Positions 22,265-31,859 of a stretch of DNA of 64,000 nucleotides are shown here, piece after piece. Source of the stretch: Halichoerus grypus (lineage: Eukaryota; Chordata; Mammalia; Carnivora; Phocidae); assembly GCF_964656455.1 (NCBI RefSeq), contig NC_135718.1:19294449-19358448 (forward strand). The letters are read 5' to 3'. The notes under the pieces are model-generated. The model saw only the letters and a list, made by a program, of their open reading frames with translations. It did not search any database and had not been told where the DNA came from. The position numbers and the translations under genes were made by a program. How positions within the stretch are numbered: position 1 is the first letter of the stretch; each line of letters starts with the position of its first letter.

Positions 22265-22700
22265 CAAGGGAACATAGGGGAAGGGAAGGAAAAATAAAAC
22301 AAGATGAAATCAGAGAGGGAGACGAACCATAAGAGACTCCTAACTCGGGTGCCTGGGTGGCTCAGATGGTTGGACGTCTGCCTTCGGCTCGGGTCATGGT
22401 CCCGGGGTCCTGGGATCGAGTCCCGTGTCGGGCTCCCTGCTCAGCAGGGAGCCTGCTTCTCCCACTGCCTCTCTCTCTCTGTCTCTTATGAATAAATAAA
22501 TAGAATCTTTAAAAAAAAAAAAAAAAAGAGACTCCTAACTCTAGGAAAAAAACAGGGTTCTGGGGGGGAGGGGGTGGGGGGACGGGGTAACTGGGTGATG
22601 GGCATTAAGGAGGGCACTTGATGGAATGAGCACTGGGTGTTATATGCAACTGCTGAATCACTAAATTCTACCCCTGAAACTAATAAAAAAAAAAAAAGAA
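22265..22700 (+). mobile_element. Carnivore L1 3' end, 5'-truncated
   Basis: 'gggagacgaaccataagaga', 'ctgggtgatgggcattaagg', 'aatgagcactgggtgttata', 'aaattctacccctgaaacta' and an A tail match the conserved 3' UTR of relatively young carnivore L1s. Only the last few hundred bases are present, and a full SINE sits inside. TSD of the L1 itself is not clear. Confidence 0.9.
22347..22525 (+). mobile_element. Can-SINE inside the L1 3' end
   Basis: 'gggtgcctgggtggctcaga', '…gggtcctgggatcgagtccc', TC-rich middle, 'gaataaataaatagaatctt' and A tail. Perfect 16-bp TSD AAGAGACTCCTAACTC at 22331-22346 and 22526-22541, in L1 sequence, so the SINE postdates the L1. Confidence 0.97.
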
Positions 22701-23469
22701 AGAAAAAAGACCTTTTTTTTTTTTTAATGTGAGGGAATCAACAACAGAATCAATTGAGTGGTGATGTGGGAAATGCCTTCATTGGAGGTCAGAGGAGGTA
22801 GGTGTCACAAGACAAAGGGACAGTCAGCAAAGACTTGTTGGAAGAGGTAGGACCTGAGGAAGTACATGAGGGAGGGGTGGGGGCCAGACAGACAGAAAGG
22901 AGAGAGGGATGGCACACGTGTGCTGGTTATAAAGGATGAGGTGAGCTCGGGGACCAGGACACAGGCAGCATGGGAGGCATGTGAGGGGGCAGTGAGCAGT
23001 GAACTCACAAAGATGGGACTCTGTCACGCATCTGGTCACCTGCATCGCAAGCCAACAAATAATGCATCATCTTCCTGCCGTGAACACCTCTGTATTCCCA
23101 ACACCCGGCATGTGCCTAGCTCATAGTCAGTGCTCAATAAATGCCAGTGAATGAATGAAAATGGTTAAGGAGGTCCCAAACCAAGAAACAAAATCGTACC
23201 TAAAAGTAGGGACTGCAAACTCAGATGCCCACAGGGCCAGGCAGGTGACAAGTACAGCTAGGAGTGAGCAATGGGGAGCAGTGGGTAGTGGATGCCCCAT
23301 CTTCAGGGGGACTACCCCTACCTGATTTAGCGCAGTGCTGCCACCAAGGTACATGAGCCCAGTATTGCCAGATCTTTTTATTGTTATGTGAAATCCCAAT
23401 TTTTAAGCATTAGCAATGAATTTAAAAAAAAAAATGTACGTGCCAAGCAAAACACATCATCTGGAGCCG

Positions 23470-23763
23470 TATTTGGCCTGTTAAGGGTCTTTGGCTAACC
23501 AGGACAAATTTTTTGTTGGAGTTTATAGTCTAAAAAGGTCCCCAATGCAAACGAATATATGAAGATGGAGGTAAGAATGGGGTTTCCCTTGGGGGAGGAG
23601 CCTGTGTACTAGAAGGGCCTCTTGGGAGTCTGGAAATGTCCCATATATTGATCTGGCTGGTGGTTACAAGGGTGAGGACATGTTTAAAATTCCATCGAGC
23701 TGCAAACCTAAGAGTTGTGCACTCTATTCCATGCACGTTATAACTCAATTTAAATGTAAAACT
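23470..23763 (+). repeat. Old L1 3' UTR end
   Basis: 'gggagtctggaaatgtccca', 'tggctggtggttacaagggt', 'aaattccatcgagctgcaaa', 'gcacgttataactcaattta' matches the end of old L1M-type 3' UTRs (…ggtggttacatgggtg…actcatcgaactgta…ttatacctcaata). Confidence 0.8.
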
Positions 23764-23982
23764 AAGGGGTGCCTGGGTGGCTCATTCATTAAGTGTCTGC
23801 CTTCGGCTCAGGTCATGATCTCGGGGTTTTGGGATCGAGCTTCTGCTCAGCGGGGAGCCTGCTTCTCCCTCTCCCTCTCCCTCTGCCAGCCACTCCCCCT
23901 GCTTGTGCACTCTCTCTCTCTGTCAAATAAATAAAGAAAAATCTTTAAATAATAATAATAATAAATAAAATCTTAAAAAAAG
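23764..23982 (+). mobile_element. Can-SINE, full length
   Basis: 'ggggtgcctgggtggctcat' head; body 'atgatctcggggttttggga' with a small deletion around the 'gagcccc' part; long TC-rich segment; tail of AATA repeats and AAAATC. GTAAAACT at 23756-23763 and 23983-23990 is the likely TSD. Confidence 0.94.
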
Positions 23983-24029
23983 GTAAAACTGATAAGTAAA
24001 TATAGAGTCTCCAAAAGCTGAATAAAGTC

Positions 24030-24365
24030 CTCTCTAGAGTTTGCTTTCAGGGGTGCTGCCCCTTCCACCTAAAATTCCCTTCTGCCCCTACCTCATTGCA
24101 CCCTGCTGCCACCTTATTTGTCCTAAAAGAGGTGATCCAGACAGCACTTCCTCCATGAAGCCTCTCCTATCCCACCTGGACCAAGGCTGAGCTTGGCCAA
24201 TCTCGGCACTCCCAGACACAGCCAAGTGAGTGCCTTCCTCACCTGACCCAGCACTGATCGCCTCCCTGCTTCCTTTGGAGCTCCTGAGGTCCTGGGGACA
24301 GGGACTGTGCCCTGTTCCCTGTGGCCCAGGCCTAGCACACAGTGGGCATCCGACATGATAGCTCA
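24030..24365 (+). repeat. L2 3' UTR
   Basis: Sense order 'gacagcacttcctccatgaa', 'gcctctcctatcccacctgg', 'ttggagctcctgaggtcctg', 'gggacagggactgtgccctg', 'caggcctagcacacagtggg'. This is the classic 3' end of L2 LINEs, well preserved. Confidence 0.85.
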
Positions 24366-24627
24366 TCTTCCTTCTGGCAATCAGCAAATAGAAGGATGCT
24401 TCCCACCCCACCCATCACTATTGTCCTAGAAAAGACAGAGCATAGAATCTGGAAACATGAGATCTGGAGAAAATAGCCAGGAGACTGTGTCCTGAGTGAG
24501 AAGCTGTGGGAAGAAACATGTACATGTAAGATTTGAAATATAATTCTCTTGCAATCAGCTGCACTAACATCCTACTGAGAGAGGGAAGGAGTATATGTAG
24601 CATTCGTAAGTGCCCTGCCTGCCTGAC

Positions 24628-24815
24628 ACAAGTCTAGGGCCACAGGTGCTCAGATTCTAATGGGCATCAGAATCACTGGAGGATTTCTTAAACGCATCCT
24701 CCCCAGAGATGCACATCTGCAGGTCTGGAACAGGGCCTGAGAATCTTCATTCCTAACTAGCATCCAGGCGATGCCAATGCTGTTGGTCTGGGGACGTCCC
24801 CGGGAGCGACACTGG
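24628..24815. mobile_element. MER5A-like hAT-Charlie element
   Basis: 'ctcagattctaatgggcatc', 'agaatcactggaggatttct', 'cagaatc…gcctgagaatctt', 'aggcgatgccaatgctgttg', 'gtctggggacgtccccgg' is the order of MER5A, a non-autonomous DNA transposon of about 190 bp. The terminal inverted repeats are degraded and strand is not assigned. Confidence 0.8.
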
Positions 24816-24819
24816 ACCA

Positions 24820-25723
24820 GAGAGAACAACAGCTAGTAAGTGCCAATCATCACAATGCATCAGTGTTCTTTCTCTTGCTCATTGAACAGACTTTTATTAT
24901 ATTTCTACCATGTGCAAAGCCGTATAAATGATGCAAACGTAATTAGAACCAATAGTTGCATTCCCACCTTGGTCACCAGAAAATGGATTACTCACCCTCA
25001 GTGCCCTTTGCCAGATTTGCTACTGAAGCAGAAAATGACACCAATGTTCAGCCACTCCCTAATGCTCAGATGGTCTCAGGTTCAAACTCTTAACTCTGAG
25101 AATAAAGTTTTAAAGGTCCTCCCTCAACAGCAAACTCATCTGTTTCCCCAAACATCTCCAATTAAATGAGCTATTTTCCTGGGCCTCCCTTCAATATAAT
25201 ACCTCCCTCATTTAACCAGAAGAGGAGTTGGGTTATAGTGTTTGGTATTCAGACCTGGGCAGGGAACAGATGAATTTCCCTGGAGACCAAACCAGCAAAG
25301 GGTCTCCAGAGGAGTCAGAGGATGGAGGCATCTTTCCAGCAGACAAGCAAGCACACTGCTTTGAAACAACACCCCTTCCCTGTCCTGGGCAGGAGCCGCA
25401 TTCTGACATATTCAGTTACAAGTGAATGCCTGGGCATTAAATCTAAATGGCTCAAGATACGGAATGCCCGGGCAGCAGGCAGTTGGATTATTTATGCCCT
25501 CTATACCTGTGGAAGCCGAGATTTAATTATTTATTCCGTGTTAAATTTCCAGTCCTGGGCTTCCAGGCAGCAGATGAATAAAGCACCTCAGTTAAACTGC
25601 AGGGGACTCTAGGTCATCAACTTAGCCGGAGCTGGAAAACTTAGTGATTTCTGCACCCTGGGATATCATCTCAGTCTCTGTCTAAGAATGTCCTAAAGAA
25701 ATTCAATCACATATGGAAGTCTT
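24820..25723. other. No recognisable feature
   Basis: Single-copy-looking DNA. Short frames only. The 3' edge is the target of the truncated SINE at 25741. Confidence 0.5.
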
Positions 25724-25740
25724 AAGAACCCTCTGAAGCA

Positions 25741-25810
25741 CTCCCCCTGCTTGTGTTCCCTCTCTCGCTGTGTCTCTGTCAAATAAATAAATAAAATCTT
25801 TAAAAATAAA
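25741..25810 (+). mobile_element. 5'-truncated Can-SINE
   Basis: Only the last 70 bases of the SINE are present: 'ctccccctgcttgtgttccc', 'tctctcgctgtgtctctgtc', AATAAATAAATAAAATC and tail. It is flanked by AAGAACCCTCTGAAGCA (25724-25740) and AAGAACCGTTTGAAGCA (25811-25827), 15 of 17 matching. The TSD shows it inserted already truncated, which is uncommon for SINEs. Confidence 0.92.
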
Positions 25811-25829
25811 AAGAACCGTTTGAAGCAAC

Positions 25830-26610
25830 AATACCTGAAAAATTCAATCCTGTCCTCTCAATGAACATGTAACTCAAGGGGTAAAGGCACAATCTTTGAA
25901 CCATGGACATGATATTCTGCTAGTATATCTTTCCTGACACGTGTGACTCACTGTAGGAGACCGCTGGCCAGAGTTATTCCTACTCCTTGAGTAAAATGTA
26001 CTTCAAAATTGTAGGAACTCTCAAGTTAAGCACCAGTCAGTTCTCGTGGTATCAGATTAGGATGCAATACTAAGGTACATTCTAATAGAACTAATCACCC
26101 TCTTATGGTAAGATCCAGTGTGCTGTTGTTGAAAGGCCTATGGTTTGGAAATGACTATTTTAACCCAAAGCATCATCAGCTCTTCACTGCAAGCAGAGCT
26201 ACTCAGAATCCAAACCGCAACTCTTCTCTCCATCTGTCTCTCTCTGCAGTCATTGCTTGAGTGCAGTGAAATGATTAGATCCCATTCCACTGGATTTTCC
26301 TCCATGGTGAGAATATCACCTTTCACACATAAGCCTGGAAGGCTTCCAAGGCCCTGAACAAATTCCCCTACTGCTTCATCAGGGTCCTCTTCCCCTTCAA
26401 GGTAGCTACTCAAGCCTCCAACACAGGGGCCAACCCAGCCCCAGCCAAGATAACAGTGCCTCCGAATGGAGTGACTCCATTCATAGGAACAGAACAGTGT
26501 GAATGGCAGAACCATCTTCGTTTTGAGGACCAGTGCTGCTTTTTGGTTTTGGTTATCCCCCGGTTCTTCCAACCACACAGGAAGCTGCCTGTTTTGTGTA
26601 CTTCTGTGTG
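25830..26610. other. Unrecognised DNA with an exon-like 57-base interval
   Basis: No repeat recognised. At 26250-26306 an interval is bounded by a strong polypyrimidine-CAG acceptor-like site (ending 26249) and ATG|GTGAGA donor-like site (GT at 26307) on the plus strand, and is open in phase 0 (19 codons). A minus-strand frame of 146 codons overlaps it (26138-26578). Neither has a recognised domain. Confidence 0.4.
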
Positions 26611-26619
26611 GATATCATT

Positions 26620-26690
26620 GGGAAGTCTATGGCTACAACAATGTTTGGCACATGACAGGTACTCAATAAATAACTGATAAACGAGTAAGT
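26620..26690 (+). repeat. L2/MIR 3' end fragment
   Basis: 'atgtttggcacatgacaggt', 'actcaataaataactgataa' matches the last bases of a sense L2 or MIR (…gcctggcacatagtaggcgctcaataaat…). Confidence 0.6.
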
Positions 26691-26694
26691 CTCT

Positions 26695-27236
26695 ATGAGA
26701 AAACACCCACCATGAGGACCAGGTGGAAGCACAGAGGAGAGTCACAAAGCTTCTCGTACCACACAGATGGGGGTTGCTCCTCTTGGCTCTGTCTGACCCA
26801 TTTGCTGAAAAGAAACTGAGAAATTTAAACTGGGGCCAAATACATCACTGGTTCATTCCTTTGTACCAAGTAAACTAAAAATAAACAAACAAGCAAAAAA
26901 AACAAGGTCAGTTACCAAGAGTAGGGAAATTGTCAGTCAATAATGATATTTTCCCCAAAATGCCACAGAAACCCTGTAATCTAAACTATGAGTCACTAGT
27001 ATGTTTGGAAGCATTTTTATATAGGCTGATAGTCTTATATACACTTTCCTACTTTTAATGGGACATAAGACACACAGTAAAATATTATATATTTGACAAA
27101 ATAGAACACACATCATCAACAATATAAACAAGTGAAACCCTCATATTCCTTGGTACTTTACTTCGTAAAGAAATAACAAACCATAGAGAGTTTCACTGTT
27201 AGGCAAGAAAGTAATTCAGTAAAACAGAAGTACCTA
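26695..27236. other. No recognisable feature
   Basis: AT-rich, single-copy-looking. Ends at the SINE insertion point. Confidence 0.5.
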
Positions 27237-27429
27237 GGGCACCTGGGTGGCTCAGTCGGTTGAGTGTCTGCATTTGATTCAGGTCATGATTCCAGGGTCC
27301 TGGAATTGAGTCCCGCATCGGGCTCCCTGCTCAGCGGGGAGCCTGCTTCTCTCCCCCCTACCCCCGCCCATGCTCTCCTTTCTTTCTCTCTCTCTCAAAA
27401 TCATAAATAAAATCTTTTAAAAAAAAAAA
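27237..27429 (+). mobile_element. Can-SINE, full length
   Basis: 'cacctgggtggctcagtcgg' head, 'catgattccagggtcctgga' body, TC-rich stretch, 'tcataaataaaatcttttaa' tail. Short imperfect TSD AAGTACCT / AAGTAACT. The insertion is just 5' of the L1 that starts near 27465. Confidence 0.93.
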
Positions 27430-28483
27430 AGTAACTAATTTGCCAAAAGTTCAGTTTAAAACAGTCATAATTGAGATGGACAAATGCCTAGAAACAAATA
27501 ATTTGCCAAAAGTGACCCATGAAGAAACTGAAAAATCTGAGAAGACCTGTAACAAGTAAGGAGATTGAGTCATTAATCAAAAACCTCCCAACAAGGAAAA
27601 TCCCAGGATCAAAAGGCTTCACTGGGGAATTCTACCAAACATTTGAAAAAGTAACATCATTCTTTCTCAAACTGCTCCCAAAAAATTGATGAGGGGGGAA
27701 ACACTTCCTAACTCATTCTATGGGGCCAGCATAACCCTGATACCAAAGCCAGTTAAAGATAACTACAAGTAAAGAAAACTAAAGACCAATATTCCTTATT
27801 AATGTTGATATAAAATTTTCAATAAAATGCTGGCAAACTGAATTCAGCTGCAAATTAAAAGACTTATACACCATGACCAAATAGGATTTATTTCCAGAAT
27901 GCAAAGATGGCTCACCATACAAAAATCAATCAATGTAATATACCATATTAACAGAATAAAGGGGAAAAAAAGCACATGATCATCTCAATTGATGCAGAAA
28001 AAGCATTCAACAAAATTCAACATGATAAAAACACTCAATAAACTAGGACCAGAAGGGAACTTCTATTAAAGTAAAGGCATTTGTGAAAAACTCACAGCTA
28101 AGATCATACTCAATGATGAAAGACTGAAAGCTTTTCCCCTGAGATCAGGATCAAGACAGATGCCCATTTTCACTATTTCTATCTAACATAGTACTGAAGT
28201 TTTAGTCTGAACAATTAGGCAAGAAAAAGAAATAAAAGGCACTCAAATTGGAAAGGAAGAAGTAAAATTATTTCTGTGTGCAGATGGAATTATGTAATAT
28301 GTTGAAAACCCTAAAAATTCCACACTCCAAAAAAACCTATTAGAGCCAATCAACAAATCAATAAAGTTGCAGGGTACAAAATCAACACACAAAATCAGTT
28401 GCATTTCCATGCACTATGCAATGAACAAACCATAAAGGAAATCATGAAAACAATTCCATTTTCAATAGCATCAAAAACAACAG

Positions 28484-28723
28484 ATGAAAGACTTGTACAC
28501 TGAAAACTACAAAACACTGCTGAAAAAAATTAAAGAACACATCAATAAATGGAAAAACATTCCATGTACATGGACTGGAAAACCTAATGATATTGTTAAG
28601 ATGTCAATACTACCCAAAGTGATCTACAGATTCAATGCCATCTCTATCAAAATCTCAATGAAATTTTTGGCAGCAATAGAAAAATCCATCCTAAAATTCA
28701 CATGGAATCTCAACAGACCCTGA
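28484..28723 (+). pseudogene. L1 ORF2 fragment (dead)
   Basis: Eighty codons of L1 ORF2p with [12 protein letters not shown] and WNLNRP motifs seen in mammalian L1 ORF2 downstream of the reverse transcriptase domain. It ends at a stop; neighbouring parts of ORF2 are in other frames with stops, so it is not expressed as an active protein. The catalytic reverse transcriptase region is not intact here. Confidence 0.85.
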
Positions 28724-29022
28724 ATAATCTTTAAAAAGAAGAATGAAGCTGGGAGACTCACACTTTCTGATTGAAAGCTTACTACAAAGCTATAGTAATC
28801 CAAACAGTGTGGAACTGGTATAAAGACAGACATATAAACCAATGGAATGAAATAGACAGTCCAGGGAGGAAACCTCATTTATATGGGGAAAGGGCCAACT
28901 TTTTAATAAACAGTGCTGGGAAAACTGGATGTCCACATGCAAAAAAATGTTGGACCCTTACCTTATACAATATATAAAAAAATAACTCAAAATGGATCAA
29001 AGAGCTAAACTACAAGCCTCTT

Positions 29023-29232
29023 TTTTTTTTTAAGATTTTATTTATTTACTTATTTGAGAGAGAGAGAGAGCACATGAGCAGGGGGAGGAACAGAAGGGAA
29101 GGGAAAGAATCCCAAGCAGACTCCACGCGCAGTGCTGAGCTGACATGGGGCTCGATCCCAGGACCCCGAGATCATGACCAGAGCCGAAACCCAGAGTGAG
29201 ACACTCAATCAACTGAGCCACTCAGGGGCCCC
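29023..29232 (-). mobile_element. Can-SINE, antisense, inside the L1
   Basis: T tail, AAGATTTTATTTATTTACTT, 'gggctcgatcccaggacccc', ending 'actgagccactcaggggccc'. Target sites ACTACAAGCCTCTT (29009-29022) and ATTACAAACCTCTT (29234-29247) match at 12 of 14, consistent with an older TSD. Confidence 0.93.
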
Positions 29233-29474
29233 AATTACAAACCTCTTCGGAGAAAACATCATGACTTTGGATTTGGCAATGACTTCTTGGATATGCCACC
29301 AAAAGCACAAGCAACAAGAGACAAATGGGCAAACTGGACTTCATAAGAATTAAAAACTTTTGCACATCGAAGGACATGATCAAGAAGTGAGGAGACAGCC
29401 CACAGAATGGGAGAAAATATATGCAAATCATATATCTGATAAGGAATTAATATCCGGAAAATATAAAGAAATCC

Positions 29475-29777
29475 TGCTCGGCGGGAGGCCTGCTTCTCCC
29501 TCTCCCATGGCCCCTGCTTGTGTTCCCTCTCTCTCTGTCAAATAAATGAATAAAATCTTTGGGCGCCTAGGTGGCTCAGTCGTTAAGTGTCTGCCTTCGG
29601 CTCAGGTCATGATCCCAGGGTCCTGGGATCGAGCTCCACATCAGGCTCCCTGCTCGGCGGGAAGCCTGCTTCTCCCTCTCCCACTCCCCCTGCTTGTGCT
29701 CCCTCTCTTGCTGTGTCTCTCTCTGTCAAATAAATAAAATCTTTAAAAAAAAAAAAAGAATAAAATCTTAAAAAAAA
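29475..29777 (+). mobile_element. 5'-truncated Can-SINE carrying a second SINE
   Basis: Begins inside the SINE at 'gctcggcgggaggcctgctt' and continues to AATAAATGAATAAAATC. Its tail is interrupted at 29561 by a full SINE, then resumes at 29758-29777. AAATCCT flanks the whole (29470-29476 and about 29775-29781), the likely TSD in L1 sequence. Truncation of the 5' end is visible. Confidence 0.85.
29561..29757 (+). mobile_element. Can-SINE nested in a truncated SINE tail
   Basis: Complete copy from 'gggcgcctaggtggctcagt' to its A tail. TSD GAATAAAATCTT at 29548-29559 and 29758-29769 is SINE-tail sequence, so this copy inserted into the 3' end of the older truncated SINE. Confidence 0.94.
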
Positions 29778-29998
29778 ATCCTACAATTCAATAACAAAAA
29801 ACAAACAACTCAATTCAAAAATGGGCAAAGGACAAGAAACTTGAACAGACATTTCTCCAGAGAAGATATATAAGTGGCCAATAAGCATATGAAAAGATGC
29901 TCAACATCATTATTTATTAGAGTAATGCAAATCAAAAAACCATAATGAGGTAACACTTACCACTCACTACGATGGCCATTATAAAAACAAACAAACAA

Positions 29999-30228
29999 GG
30001 GCACCTGGGTGGCTCAGGTGGTTGAGCATCTGCCTTCCCGCTGGCTCAGGTCATGATCCCAGGGCCCTGGGATTGAGCCCTGCAGCGCAGAGTGGGGTGG
30101 GGGGTAGGGGTTAACCTGCTCAGCAGGGAGTCTGCTTCTCCCTCTGCCTTTTCCCTGGCTTGTGCTCTCTCTCTCTCTCTCAAATAAATGAATAAAATCT
30201 TTAAAAATAAATAAATAAATAAAAATAA
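29999..30228 (+). mobile_element. Can-SINE, full length with extra body sequence
   Basis: 'gggcacctgggtggctcagg' head; 'gagcatctgccttcccgctg' shows a small insertion in the head; body includes a longer GGGTGGGGGG run ('gcgcagagtggggtgggggg'); TC-rich middle; tail AATAAATGAATAAAATC and AATA repeats. First of three consecutive SINEs in the L1. Confidence 0.92.
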
Positions 30229-30238
30229 CAAGTATTTT

Positions 30239-30352
30239 GGGGGCACCTGGCTGGCTCAGTCAAGTAGAGCATGAGAATCATGATCTCAGGGTTGTAAGTT
30301 CAAGCCCTACAATGGGTGTAGAGATTACTTAAAAATAAAATCTTTAAAAAAT
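30239..30352 (+). mobile_element. Short (old-type) Can-SINE
   Basis: 'gggcacctggctggctcagt', 'atgatctcagggttgtaagt', 'gtgtagagattacttaaaaa', A-rich tail. AGTATTTT flanks the cluster (30231-30238 and 30561-30568), the likely TSD. The next full SINE is inserted in its tail. Confidence 0.9.
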
Positions 30353-30361
30353 AATAATACT

Positions 30362-30545
30362 GGGGCACCTGGGTGGCTCAGTTGGTTAAGCGACTGCCTT
30401 TGGCTCAGGTCATGATCCTGGAGTCCTGGTTCAAGTCCCACATCGGGCTCCCTGCTCAGCGGGGAGTCTGCTTCTCCCTCTGACCCTCCCCATCTCATGC
30501 TCTCTCTCGCTCTCAAATAAATAAAATAAAAAAATCTTTAAAAAA
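30362..30545 (+). mobile_element. Can-SINE, full length, in the short SINE's tail
   Basis: 'ggggcacctgggtggctcag', 'tcatgatcctggagtcctgg', TC-rich segment with 'tgaccctccccatctcatgc', AATAAATAAAATAAAA tail. AATAATAATACT occurs at both ends (30350-30361 and about 30546-30557), the TSD. Confidence 0.93.
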
Positions 30546-31172
30546 ATAATAATACTAATGAGTATTTTTGAGGATGTGTTCCCTGCTGGTGGGAATGTAA
30601 AATGGTACAACCTTTGTAGCAAATGGTTTGGCAGTTCCTCAAAAAGCTAAACATAGAATTATCATATGATTCAGCAATTCCACTCCTAGGTACATACCTA
30701 AAAGAATGGAAACAGATACTTTTATACCAATGGTCATGGCAGCATTACTCACAATAACCAACAGGTAGAAAAACAATCCATGTGTCCACCAATGGATGAC
30801 TGGATAAACAAAATACATACAATGGAAAATTCTCAGCCACAAAATGGGATAAACTCTGAAACATGCTACAGTATGGATGAATCTTGAAAACATTATGCTA
30901 AGTGAAATACGCCAGACACAAAAAGTTCAAATACTTAATGATTCCATTTATATGAGATACCTAAATTAGGCAAATTCACGGAGACAGAAAGTAGACTCCA
31001 GGTTACCAGGGCCTCCTGGGGAAAGGAGGAACTGGAAGTTAGTTTTTAATGGGTACAGAGTTTCTACTTGGGATGATGAAAAAGTTAAGGAAACAGTGTG
31101 GATATCTAGCTACACAACACTGTAAATGTATTTAATGCCACTGAATTGTAAGCTTAAAAATGGTTACATGTA

Positions 31173-31370
31173 GGGGCACCTGGGTGGCTCAGTCGTTAAG
31201 CGTCTGCCTTCGGCTCAGGTCATGATCCCAGAGTCCTGGGATCGAGCCCCACATCAGGCTCCCTGCTCCGCAGGAAGCCTGCTTCTCCCTCTCCCACTCC
31301 CCCTGCTTGTGTTCCCTCTCTGGCTGTCTTTCTCTCTGTCAAATAAATAAAACCTTTAAAAAAAAAAAAA
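31173..31370 (+). mobile_element. Can-SINE, full length, in the L1 3' UTR
   Basis: 'ggggcacctgggtggctcag', '…agagtcctgggatcgagccc', TC-rich middle, 'caaataaataaaacctttaa', A tail. Perfect TSD AAAAATGGTTACATGTA, 17 bases, at 31156-31172 and 31371-31387. Confidence 0.97.
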
Positions 31371-31731
31371 AAAAATGGTTACATGTATTTTGCCACAATA
31401 AAAAAATGGCTATGGCTGTTCATTTGAAATCATTCATTTCCAGGGCTTTAAAATAATTGATACCATTCAATGTAGTCATCTGAAAGCCCTACTTAAGTAT
31501 TTTTTTAATACCCATCATCTGGAAGCACTTAAAATGACAAAATCTCTTTTATGAGTGACATGATTTGACAAAGAGGTAAAAAACCCATTCTAAATATTTG
31601 CACTCCCAAACCTCCCCCTCCCTTTGATTATGTCACAGCTTCTTGATAATACCAAGAATACCGAGAAAGAGAAACACCGTTTCTACCTGGGCGTATACAC
31701 TATGTCTGTTGTCCCAAATTCACAAAACGCC

Positions 31732-31834
31732 GAGGCTCCTGGATGCCTCAGTCGGTAGAGCATGTGATTCTTGATCTTGGAATTGTGAGTTTGAGCCCCA
31801 TGTTGAGTGCAGAGTGTACTTAAAAGAACAACAA
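31732..31834 (+). mobile_element. Short (old-type) Can-SINE with 17-bp TSD
   Basis: 'gaggctcctggatgcctcag', 'gtgattcttgatcttggaat', 'gtgagtttgagccccatgtt', 'tgcagagtgtacttaaaaga', ending in an ACA-rich tail. CAAATTCACAAAACGCC (31715-31731) and CAAATTCACAAAATGCC (31835-31851) differ at one position, a clear TSD for the short SINE type. Confidence 0.95.
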
Positions 31835-31859
31835 CAAATTCACAAAATGCCATCACTGT

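Larger units (their letters stand above)
22055..23165. repeat. Old mammalian repeat interrupted by an L1
   Basis: 'ggcaaagactctgcccacag' at 22198 and, after the L1 insertion, 'gttggaagaggtaggacctg', 'aggaagtacatgagggaggg' and 'agacagacagaaaggagaga' at 22838-22905 follow the purine-rich order of the ancient repeat also seen at 7.2-7.9 and 58.3-58.8 kb. From 23085 'tattcccaacacccggcatg' to 'gctcaataaatgccagtgaa' is a sense L2-type 3' end. Confidence 0.55.
27465..31420 (+). mobile_element. 5'-truncated L1 LINE with degenerate ORF2 and 3' end
   Basis: Starts inside ORF2 (text near 'aagtaaggagattgagtcat', 'aaaacctcccaacaagg') and reaches the 3' UTR at 31420. ORF2 is broken by stops and frameshifts; the best surviving stretch, 28484-28723, encodes the run with [13 protein letters not shown] and KFTWNLNRP, typical of the part of ORF2 C-terminal to the reverse transcriptase core. 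Later plus-strand text ('acaaatgggcaaactggact', 'agatgctcaacatcattatt', 'attccactcctaggtaca') follows the usual L1 order. Six Can-SINEs lie within the span, so all are younger. No promoter or ORF1 is present, so it is not mobile. Confidence 0.92.

Noticed and set aside
26138..26578. 146-codon minus-strand frame
   Set aside because: No recognisable family or composition typical of coding sequence. Kept only as context for the small exon-like interval.
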